A model generated the notes under the pieces. That model searched no databases and was not told the origin of the DNA. It saw only the letters and a program-made list of their open reading frames with translations. A program made the translations under genes and the position numbers. 64,000 bases of DNA from Terebella lapidaria. Lineage: Eukaryota; Annelida; Polychaeta; Terebellida; Terebellidae. This document shows positions 44,587 through 55,132 of this stretch, piece after piece. Within the stretch, counting starts at the first letter, position 1; each line of letters opens with the position of its first letter. The stretch covers positions 16,887,177 through 16,951,176 of the forward strand of contig OX424566.1 in NCBI GenBank assembly GCA_949152475.1. The letters are read 5' to 3'.

Positions 44587-46130
44587 TTGTTGAACCGCAA
44601 GATGTCACCAGCAGACAAGGCATCTAACAACATTGTATTTATTTGCAAGAAATATTATTATCAATGCCTCATTGATGAATTAGGTATTTTTTGCACATAC
44701 AGCAATCCAACATATACACATGTACTATGTTCTAAAAAGGAAGTGCTGGACAACCATAAATCTGTCCTGGTGTCTAATAATATCCACATCCGTCATAAGG
44801 AAATGGAAATTCCTAGTTCATATTGGATACCTAAATTACACAAATGTCCATACAAACAGCGTTATATTGCAGGTTCTGCTGTGTGTCAACCCCTTTCATC
44901 TCTCCTAACTAAACTGTTATCTGCAGTGAAGGAAGGGCTCCAGAAATACTGTGACATGGCTTATGCCAGAAATAGTATAAACCAAATGTGGATATTGAAG
45001 AACTCCAAAGAGTTAATACATAACATTTTCCACACTGTACACTACTATCCCTCATACTAAGCTGAAAGCGAGGTTGAAGGATATTATTCAACAATCATTT
45101 TTGCACAAGCATGGCAAAAGACGCTATACATATCTTGTGGTTAATCGCAATTCAGTTTATTTTGTTAAAGAACACACTGACTGTGCTACTGAATATGATG
45201 AACATGATATCGTTAGATCCTCTAGTATGCTGGAATTTCTCATTGACAACATATTTGTTGAATTTGGTGGTGTTATTTTCCAACAAACGGTTGGTATCCC
45301 TGTGGGTACCAATTGTGCACCACCATTAGCGGACTTGTTCCTATACTCATATGAAGCTGCGTTCATCCAAAATCTTATGAAACGATGAGATAAACGATTG
45401 GCCAGTATGTTCAATTTTACCTACAGGTATATTGATGATGTCAAGTTCTTGAATTACCCTAGATTTGGTGAATACCTACACCAGATATATCCAGACTAAC
45501 TGGAAATCAAAGAAACAACTGTGTCAGCTTCATATCTTGACATTTATCTCGGAATTGACCACAAAGCAAATTGTGTCATCTGACAAACGTGACGATTTTG
45601 ATTTTCCCATTATCCACTTTCCTGTCTTGATTATCCCAGCATCACCAGCCTATGGCGTCTACGTGTCCCAGTTAATCCGTTACGCTAGAGCATGTTCATC
45701 ATACCAGGAATTCATAGTTAGAGCACATGTTCTGACTACCGAATTGCTCAAACAAGGTTACCAAATGCCTAGACTGAGGTCGACATTCAAGAAGTTTTAT
45801 GGTCGTTACTATGATCTGGTTGAAGGTTACGTCAAGCCTGTCACACATATGATGGAAGATATCACCTCATTCTTATAGTTTTGTGCATATATTTCCGTCT
45901 CGATATGCCAGTGTGGATATCACATCGGGTGTCACATGCGGGACAGGAGATGCTCACTTTTCCGGAGCACTGATCTCACACTCAGCTGGCTGGGTGTCTG
46001 TGATTTTCACATAGCTTTGACTTTGATACTTTAGTATCTCTCGGATTTGACTACTCACACTGATCTTGTACAATTGGTCCATGGATTCGGTCTTGGAATA
46101 TGAATTTGCCTGTTTGTCAGTATCCATTTC
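44587..46130 (+). pseudogene. Broken Penelope-like reverse transcriptase element
   Basis: The region encodes successive pieces of a reverse transcriptase spread over more than one frame with several breaks. Visible motifs are SYWIPKLHKCPYKQRYIAGS, an RT block GIPVGTNCAPPLADLFLYSY, the catalytic YRYIDDV (near 45430), a SYLDIYLGIDH block, and a C-terminal RYARACSSYQEFIVRAH followed by FYGRYYDLV. The order and the MGTNxAP / YIDD spacing resemble Penelope-like retroelements, though the clade assignment is tentative. The N-terminal part is missing and no GIY-YIG endonuclease was found. Past the coding part, GCGGGACAGGAGATGCTCAC and TTTTCCGGAGCAC at 45930-45970 look like the family's 3' tail. It is not functional. 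Confidence 0.65.
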
Positions 46131-47527
46131 TACTTTAGCGTATTTTCTGTTGAATCACATGCATTTTGGAGATATTTTCCATCTTTGAGCTAGCCAACGA
46201 AATTCGTATTTTACGTTTTTGACAAACCATCAAAGCAAATTTCGCCTCAACTGATGTCACGATTACGTGAGAATGCCGAAGGTAGTTTTTTCATTGGCAT
46301 GAGAAGGCGATTGCAATACTGGCTTGATTACTTGTCGCTGTTGTTAGTTACCCATTAATGGGAACATCACCAACTGTCCACAATGTCGTGATCAGGAATA
46401 GAAACCATATAATGGTACCTTGCTACTGTGATGTTAAATCCTACATGAGAACCTTGATATGCAGTTTGGGGACAGAGCATTCAGAATGTTGTGATCAGTG
46501 TCCACATCAAATTACGCCTCTACTTCCTATACAGCCAGAATGGACACCAAAACCATGAGAAGTATACAGAACTACTAATGGAATATTCATGTCTGACGTT
46601 GTTCACATTGCCTAGATATTTATCCCCCAGTTCATATATTGACGGGAATTTCCGCCGTGTTTGATGACGCAACAATGTCGAAATATATTTATGAATTTAC
46701 CCTCTTAAAAATCTCCCAATTAACTGTGTCCTTTGTTGAAACGGAATACACCTCTTTATACTGCTATTCTATTATGCAAAACATCATGAAATATGTTCTT
46801 TTTAAGTACTCGATTAACACTCATTATAATGTTCACTTATCTGTTGCATTGCAATGTGCATATATATCATAACATAATGGTGAAACGCGCGCTTCCTCTC
46901 ACTTCATTCAAGTCAAAGTATACATGATAGTCTGCATAACTAAAGGCTGACTGCATAAATGTCTAAAAAAACGCTGAGTCTGCTTGCCTTCAAAATCAGA
47001 TCTAATAAGTGTCAGGGTCATGTGAATGCTTTTGCACTCCATGTTGCGAACCAGTTTTTAAATCTTTCGAAAAAAAATTGTCTCAGTAGTTGTCATTGAA
47101 ATTGCATTGTATCGATTGAAGACTTCGAGCTGGCATTTTCTGGAACAAAGTGCTATCGTCGTGCAAATTTCTCGTTTTTTATTTGTTCAACGTGTGATTG
47201 AACTAAAGCTAAATTATTCAACGTATGATTGAGGAAATCTCGATGTATCATGACGTATCCATTAATATATCATCAGATTCTTTCAAACAATAATCATAAT
47301 GTCCAACATGAAATAGTCATATTGTCCCACATCCCAAATTTCAATTTATCATCTCATTTTTCCTTGTGAATATCCCATTTTTTTCCAACCTTACTTACCG
47401 ATTATGTCAATTTTGTCCATTGATTTTGAGTTTAGTCTTGGGATTGTTTGTTGTTTGGTATAACACTTGTCTTTTCATAATATGGTGTCGGAGAATAGTC
47501 TTGACGCTAATATTATTTGTTTTTATA
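46131..47527. other. Non-coding region with a family B repeat
   Basis: No supported gene. It contains a family B copy at 46480-46745. The open frame starting at 47366 is hydrophobic, non-conserved sequence up to about 47530, where it runs into the LINE fragment. Confidence 0.55.
46480..46745 (+). repeat. Dispersed repeat family B, copy 4
   Basis: Shares ACAGCCAGAATGGACACCAA, ACTAATGGAATATTCATGTC and AAATATATTTATGAAT with the other family B copies. Partial and diverged. Confidence 0.7.
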
Positions 47528-48243
47528 GTATGGCAATGGCAAAATGGTATGGCAAAATGTAGCATTCTTCAGCCACTACAAATTATGCAGAACAGGATAC
47601 TAAAAATTTTATTTAATAAACCTAGAAGGTATCCAACCAATATATTGTATGAAAGTACTGACTTACTGAAAATTAGTGACATACATTTGTATAAAATATA
47701 CATCTTACTGTTTAACTATGCACAAGGTAAACTGCCGAATTTATTCAACGAAATAATGAATCCCAATGCTAATGTGTCTAAATATATAACTCGACATAAC
47801 CAATTATTTACTGTTACAAGACATAGAACGAACTATGGGAAACTAAAACTGAATAATTATTGTAATAACTTATGGCAATCTCTTCCAGCAGAAATTAGGT
47901 CTATAGTGTCTCTATCAAACTACAAAAATAAAGTGAAGCATCATTTGTTGAATAAATATGTTTAGTGTGCAAACCTTCAATTTGATGTATCATTGTTCAT
48001 ATATAATTCTGTAAAACAGTTACTAGTACTCGTGATTTTACTGTTGTTCCTTTTCATATTTTGATTGTCTTTTTGTAGTTGTTGTTGTTGTGTGCATTTT
48101 TTTCTGTTCTCTCTTGTGTAGTTAATATGTTATGGTCACCAGTTCGATGAGGTTTCCTCCTCTGGTGTCCAGCATGTGTGTTGTTTATTACTTAGATGTA
48201 TTTTCGTTCACACATGTAAAATAAATTCTTCTTCTTCTTCTTC
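47528..48243 (+). mobile_element. 5'-truncated LINE 3' end with (TTC)n tail
   Basis: About 140 residues of the C-terminal RT region of a jockey/CR1-like LINE are in frame: LQPLQIMQNRILKILFNKPR, then LYKIYILLFNYAQGKLPNLF and LWQSLPAEIR, ending in a stop at about 47965. A 3' UTR of about 260 bases and a TTC microsatellite tail follow. A 7-base candidate duplication TTTTATA lies at 47521-47527 and 48244-48250. The RT catalytic core is absent, so this is a dead 5'-truncated copy, as is usual for LINE insertions. Confidence 0.75.
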
Positions 48244-48334
48244 TTTTATACTTATTCCCGAAGTTAAATAGAGTTCATCTCATCTTAAAATTAAGCAAGA
48301 CTGAAACTAATAATAAACCTCATTCTTCACCAAT

Positions 48335-48790
48335 CAATCTACACTGGTGTACACTCCAGCCTTTCACAGGACACACATGTAGGAGGTGTCATTCTTGTCG
48401 GTGGCTAATTTGTTCCTCAGATGATTGGCGACATTTGCTCCTTGCCTCTCACAGCCTTTAGCATGGATGCACAAAACCCATTATACGAAGCTTTTGTGTG
48501 CATATGTTCATTGCCAAAAGGAGAGTAGACCCAGGCTAGATAAAATAATTATTAACGCTAGAGGGGAAAAAATTCTGCTTCCATTATTTGTTTGATCCAT
48601 GATTGGTTGCAAAACGGGGGAAGAAAACGAGTCTCTGATGGGGGACGATTATTACTGGGATACACATCAAACAAGGAGTTCCTGACAAACATACGACCCA
48701 TAAACACAAACATGACCAAAATTACACTCACTTCTATAGTTTCTGATAATATCAGATATTTATGCCACTAGTTTAGAAGGTTGTTGGGCT
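48335..48790 (+). repeat. Dispersed repeat family A, copy 2
   Basis: Begins with ACACTGGTGTACACTCCAGC and contains CGACATTTGCTCCTTGCC, CTCTCACAGCCTTTAGCATG and ATGCACAAAACCCATTA. It starts about 90 bases after the LINE tail at 48243. Confidence 0.8.
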
Positions 48791-49974
48791 GGTATACAGC
48801 GTCTATGATGAAATACCAACACGACTTGAGTCAAGTAATGAAGGTCGGTCATTCATATGCTTGCCTCAATATTTTACAATCAGCACACAACTTCATCAAG
48901 GCGTACATACCCTATTGGAATTATCACGTCTTAGGCTTTGACAGAGATTGAAATGTAAGGTTCATTCAATTCATCTTCTGGATCAGCGCATACTTGTGTG
49001 ATTGGGTTTATTTTGGACATCTGAATAAGCCTCACCAGTCTGCAACAATTATACATAAAGTGGATGATTTCGCAAGTTATTCTAAAAAAGTTGGGAGGGA
49101 CGAAGTCAGATTAATAGTCCATGGTTGATGTTTTTTATAGTTTTCACTATGTTTTCACTATGTGGTTAATATCAATATCAAGATACTGGTAAATCTCTTC
49201 AGGATTGGATCGATTGATTCCATCTTCCGAATGATCATGTAGTATTCATGAATGAATGGAACAGCTGAAAAATGTGTGCAGTTTCACAATACATTTTTCC
49301 TGAAACATGGTTCAAGAGCATTCCTGTGCTTCTGAGATGTTTACTAGCTGGAGGTTTGTATTTCGAACAAAACAACAAAACAAAACAACATTGTTTTGTA
49401 ACAGTAGCCTTCATTTTTTGTTTCCAAACACTGTGATCCCGAGAACTGCTTGGTTTTTAGGGCCTTTGGGGCAACCGTGTTATTGAAGCTCTCATTTACG
49501 AACGATCTCTCCAAAAGCGCCAGCTTGACCGCGACAGCAACATAGCCAATTATTAATGCCTCTAAATGTTTCTTGAGGATGTCATCAGTTTTATCATAGG
49601 GCAGGTTTTCGTGATTGTATGTTTGTGGATTTTTGTATACTCACACCACGATCCACACTTCGTATGGTCCCCAAACGGATGTAGATAGAATGCTATCATT
49701 GCATCACCAAGCGCATCAGGATCTTCCATATTCTACTGGAAGGCATAGTCAAAATTCTCCTGTGGGCTACTTATAACTTTAGCTATTGAAATCTTGTGCG
49801 TTTTTGCAAGTCATACAGGCTGTTGCTGAAGTTTTCCACATATGATTTTTGTCACTGATCTTCTCAATGAATGGATCAATTTCCTTCCTAGCCCTTGTGT
49901 CGTCATCGCTGACTATTGTTTTGACATTGCATCCAGGTTTAGTGATATCCTTGAACAAGTCAATTGTGATTCTC

Positions 49975-50430
49975 CACCAAATAACCTACACTGGTGTACA
50001 CTCCAGCATTTGTAATGTAAGAAACTCGTGTAGCAGCTGTCCTCTTTGACAGTTGTTGTTTGCTCCTCAGAATATTCACGACATTTGCTCCTTGACTGTC
50101 ACAGACTTTTTGTGCATGGATGCACAAAACCCATTACAGGATGCCCTTGTGTGCATGTGTTCATTGCCAAAAGACGGAGGCTAGACGGAATAATTATTAA
50201 CGCTAGGAGGTGAATACTTGTGACTGTCTGCTTTCGTGATAGACAGTTATTTTCTTGACCCATGATTGGATTATTCCTGGAATACACATCAAACATTCTT
50301 ACACACAAAGAGCTCATGAGAAACGGTTCTTCCGACCCATAAAATAAATATGACAAAAGTTAAATTCATTTCCACATTTTCAGATAATGTAATTATGCCA
50401 CTGTTTTAGCAGGGAAAGGATAAAACACCA
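49975..50430 (+). repeat. Dispersed repeat family A, copy 3
   Basis: Begins CTACACTGGTGTACACTCCA. Contains CGACATTTGCTCCTTG, ATGCACAAAACCCATTAC and GTTATTTTCTTGACC. At 50530-50720 it is followed by a stretch like 52870-53100. Confidence 0.8.
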
Positions 50431-52244
50431 GATTCCTATACACTGTGTACACAGTGGAGTTGCACAGATAGAATCGGCTTGGTGGAAATAAAAGTCGAGA
50501 ATGGTCATGTGTATTGATTAGTCATAAGTGCCACGAAGGCACTCAAATTTTCGATACAAACATTGACAGCTCTCTTGAATCAATCAATTGTGTGCATTGA
50601 CAGACGAGGTTGTAAGTTTATCGTCTTTCTGAAATAACATGTAAATGAATTGATGTTTTTGTTTGTTCAGACTGTGTTTCAATTGGGAAAGATGTTCAAT
50701 GTTTTATGTTCTTTAGTGTAATGATATGTTGTAAATCAGTAAAATATATATAGATTTTAGTAATAAGGTTGTAAATTAGATGTCAATTGGAGAATGGAAA
50801 TATGAAAATTACACATAAAATTAAAATACGTCTTACAAAGATGACATTTCATGTATCATGTATCATAGAGTGTCTGGTATGTAGCCTATATTTATTAGTG
50901 ACAACATACACTAGTATATATTAGTAGCATATTACCGCGCAACAAAAGTCATATTTCTATGCTTTGTTTTTCCCTCTGAAATGAGGAGTAAACAGCTAAA
51001 TTTATTAAGTCTGGATGTGCTGCTGATTCAGTTATATTGAGAGAAAACTCTCATTATCACTGAATGAGAAATAACAAAGAAATAACAGAAAGAAGTGAAT
51101 TTTACATCAGTTGAGATTATAGCATTTTCAGGTTGAAAACTTGTAGTTTGAGATTGTAAGCATATTCCAGGTGTGGTTTCCACAACACGGCTTTTTACAG
51201 TACCATGCCTAGATACGGTTAATACAGAATTCAGCTAATGCTCTGGAAAACGTTGTATTGCAGGCTATATGCAGAAAAAGCATGAAAACCCCGAAATTCC
51301 TACTGAACAAAAAACACAAATTTACTTGACCTGTCTCAAGAGACGCCCGTTTTTTTAATATATCAACGCCTAGACAAATTTGTACATCTTGGTTATTACA
51401 TATTGGTACAATCTACTTGTCATTCACACTGAAATAATACGAAATCATTTGAAACCAGTTGCTTTAACTAGTTTGAACATTGTTTCTCCACGGTCTCAAT
51501 TTGTTCCTGTACTGGCAGATGGGAAATCAGCATATTGGTTCGTTGTTATTTGCAAAACAATGAAACCATTGATAATCAACAAGACTGTCTGTGTTTATGT
51601 GCTCAATCAGCCTGTCAACACGTGACCAAAGTGGATATTAACAAAGAAACTCTGGAATTCGTTCATAGAATTTTCTCAGTTTGCTGTGTTCGACTGTGTC
51701 ACATAGTATGCATAATGAAAGACTCAATGATTAGAAAAATCGGAGTGGTAGCAGTAGGTAGTGTGAATATATGTGTTCCTGAACTCCATCAAGCTGTTTT
51801 TGACATTGGAACATTGGACTCAAAGCACCCAACCTTCTGCATATCTACATGTTGGCTTTTCATGGAGGTTTCGTGCCATACCATCTACGTGCATAATTCT
51901 CGATTATTAGCATTATATACAGCCCATAAACGCAGCATCGTTCTCAAGTTTCTGTGGTGAAATATAGCCAATCATGTCAAGAATATATCGTAATAGATCG
52001 TTTCGTGAAGAGTTGTGTCCACGAGGGTGACACACATGGCTCATAAAATTAGGTATCGCGAAACCTCACTGATATATAATTTGCTCTAGACTTTTGAGGC
52101 ATATCAGATGCACACAGTATTTTGCTAACATTTGACCCTGTTGGAAACAAGGATGAAACGTTTACTAGTTGGAAAGTCTACTTCCAATCTGTCAATATTT
52201 GCAAAATGTTAAAAATTATGTCACGATAAAAAAATCTAAACATC

Positions 52245-52780
52245 ATTTGATGTATACTGGTGTGCATTCCATCATTTTACAGGAAACACATGACCATATA
52301 GGAACCGTTCTCTTTGCCGGTGTTTAAACTGTTTCCGCAGGAGACCGACATTTGCTCCTTACCTCTCACAGTCTTCAGCATGAATGTACAAAACCAAATA
52401 AATGATACTTTTGTGTTCATGTGTTCACTGTCAAAAAGGACAACGATGAAGGCTAGAAGGAGTAATTATGATAGAGGGACACTTGCGATTGTTTGTCATA
52501 ATGACAGACGGTTATTTTCTGGATCCATTATTGTATTGCGATTGTGGCCAAAAACTCGAATTGCGGAAATTATGACTTGAATACTTATCGAGCAAGAATT
52601 CCTGAGATATTGCTCATCTCAACCATAATACAAAAGTTACATTCACTTCCACAGTTTCGAATAGTATCGTAATGTGGTTAGGCCATCGGTTTAAAGTGGT
52701 GAGACCCAAGATGTTAGACTGGAACACGGCATCCATGATGCAATATCAGCACACATTTGGACACTGGAATGTAGCCTTCA
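52245..52780 (+). repeat. Dispersed repeat family A, copy 4
   Basis: The most diverged copy. Begins TATACTGGTGTGCATTCCAT and contains CGACATTTGCTCCTTACC, CTCTCACAGTCTTCAGCATG and GACAGACGGTTATTTTCTGG. Confidence 0.7.
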
Positions 52781-52869
52781 AGGATTCCTTGTTTTCCTAA
52801 GAAATGTGTATCCTCTGTAACAAAAGTACACAAAGTCGACCATGGACACTCTTATGTATTTATTAATTA

Positions 52870-53100
52870 CTATGTGCTTGCGAAGGCACTTAAATTTATG
52901 ATGCAAATATTTACATGGTATGTCTGATCAATCGATTCCATGCATTGACGGATGAGGGTAAATGGAGACGTTTATTGTCCTTGTAATATACTTGAATTGA
53001 TGTTAATGTTTGGTCAGGCTTTTTTTTATTGCAAAAGTTAGGCAATGCTCTTCTTTGTATAAGATCTCTACCGGCTATATCTTCTTTGTATATCATGATA
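52870..53100 (+). repeat. Dispersed repeat with ATGCAAAT core
   Basis: Contains AAATTTATGATGCAAATATT, GCATTGACGGATGAGGGTA and TTGATGTTAATGTTTGGTCA. It resembles 40590-40800 and 50530-50720; all probably belong to the 3' part of a larger family A element. Confidence 0.6.
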
Positions 53101-53695
53101 TTATGATACTTTGGTAACTAGTAATATATACACTTCAGTTATCATTCCCTCACAGGAATGACAATTCATGTATCAACGCCACAATTGTTATTCCTCAAAA
53201 TAATTTTTAACTTCTAACAAACTCATAAATTAACGAAGGAATAGAGTGTCTGGTATATAGCCTTTGTGATGACTGAGGAGACATATCAAATACAGATATT
53301 CATAAGGTGTTCAGTGTACAGGACGAATGACCAGTGATAAATGTGATACCTTTGTTTAAGATTACCTGTGCTAAATAACATTGTCACCACCCAGCTGGTG
53401 TCCTATTACCGCGGTATAACAAACGAACCCCCGAATGCTTTATTCGTGAATATCTGTATTCGGTAGTAGCATAAGTCATCAAAGATGACATTACGCAGCA
53501 AGAACCACATTTCTAAGTTTTTTTTCCCCTGGGATTAAGAGTAAATAGCTAAGCTAATTGAGAAAGGGAAAATAGATGTGCAGCTGGTTCAGTTATAATG
53601 AGAGAAAACTAAAATTTCAAAGAAATAACGGAAGAAGTGAATTCTTACATGAGTTTACTACCAATGCACATGGGCAATTGCGTACTAAACCATAA

Positions 53696-55132
53696 TTATT
53701 ACGAACGGCTCAGAACGCATCGTTTGTTGTTGTAAGGTATGCGAGAACTCTGAAACTGAAAGTGCTCAGCCATACGGGAAGTTTCAACAACCTTGACCAG
53801 ATTAGGATCGATGACCTCAGTGCTGTTGCAAAGAAAATCTTATGCCCAACTCCTTCAGCAGAACGCTTGGATGAGAAATGTGAATCCTGCCCAAGCTTGA
53901 AGACTCACTACAAGCCACTAGTGGATTCGGCAGGTGACAAGAACGTCAGTTAGAGCGAGTGGGACTACAAGACATACACATCGCAGAAGACAGGGGAAAT
54001 TTCTAGAGTGCTAACACTTCTGAGAAAAGAATGTAAAGTCAGAGATTTGGTCGAGACATTCATAGGAAGTTCACCCAGTCTTGGCGCTCACATATTCCGA
54101 GCAAAGTGGCAACAAGAGCAATTTCGCTTGTCGCACGACATGATGCCACCGAAAACTGCCGTCCTCGTTATGGACTTCTGGGAAAACTATGCATGCATCC
54201 TTAATAAATATATATCATCTTCCAAGACCACTAACCCCCCCCCCCCCATAACCCAGCCCAAAGCTGTCACTCCAGTGACTCCACCCACTCCACCAACTGA
54301 GCTTCCAGACACCTCTAATGAGCATTCCTATCCAGACAGCTCCAAACGGTACCTGAAGTCCTCATTATACTGTTTTTGTTATCAATGTTCTCGTGTGTTG
54401 TTGTTGGCTGAATCATTCATTTTACCGTTTAGACACACTCTTGGGAGTTCCAAGTTTTGTTATTTCAGATGTTGCTTTCCAAATTTTGTTTTGGACACCA
54501 GTATATAAGCTTGGGATTATTTACATGATTAAGTAGTATTCTACCTCCTGGCAATTACCGGTAAACGTGGTACATGTGATAAATGCAAATCATTAGTGAT
54601 GTTACATACATGTTTGTTAAAGTTATCAAATTACCTTCCAACAATGTTTAATGTTTGGTCCATTTCAGAATACGACAAGAAGACTTCGTGGCAATTGTCA
54701 TCGCGCCAAGCGGGAGAGTGCGCAAGTCTCAAAATATCTACATGGCAGAGGTATACGGTCAAAAATAAACAATGATAAAGTAATTCAGCACTTTCGACGA
54801 TAAATTGCAATCTACATCTATATTCAAATATTATTTATATCACCGTGACGTACTAATGGCAAAATTGTACATGTGCTTCATTTGCACTTTCGCAGGTTAT
54901 AAAGATTGAAGCTCAGGGTGTTCTCATGAGCTTCATGCAGCGCACACCAGCCGCGCTGTACCAGTGGCCGGAACAAAAGGACTACGGACTGCAGCCGACT
55001 TCTGACGTCGTGACAGTCGTGGAGCCACCAACACTGGCAAATGGGCGACAACAGTTCAGATTCAGTGACAGAAGCTTCAAGAACATCGCCCGCATAACCG
55101 ATGCATCGAAACTAACCGTTTATTATAAGTAG
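53696..55132 (+). pseudogene. Broken spliced gene of an uncharacterised multicopy family
   Basis: Three exon-like pieces fit together in phase: about 53696-54348, 54669-54750 and 54896-55132. Donors GT at 54349 and 54751 and acceptors AG before 54669 and 54896 keep the frame; the first junction splits an Arg codon CG|A. Encoded pieces include LGAHIFRAKWQQEQFRL, then VLVMDFWENYA, a Pro/Thr-rich stretch, DFVAIVIAPSGRVRKSQ and a C-terminal WPEQKDYGLQPTSDVVTVVE before the stop at 55130-55132. The MDFxENY motif and this C-terminus recall a large uncharacterised protein family multiplied in many invertebrates (from memory, unverified), possibly transposon-derived. An in-frame TAG at 53951 and an apparent loss of the expected middle after ENYA argue for a pseudogene. 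A possible AATAAA lies at 55400. Confidence 0.55.

Larger units (their letters stand above)
48244..53695. other. Region built of dispersed repeats
   Basis: No supported gene. Three family A copies (48335, 49975 and 52245) are each followed by related sequence. The open frame at 51535-51960 (141 residues, Cys-rich) shows no motif I recognise and lies between repeats. Confidence 0.6.

Noticed and set aside
51535-51960. 141-residue Cys-rich open frame
   Set aside because: No conserved spacing of cysteines and no recognised family; lies among decayed repeats.
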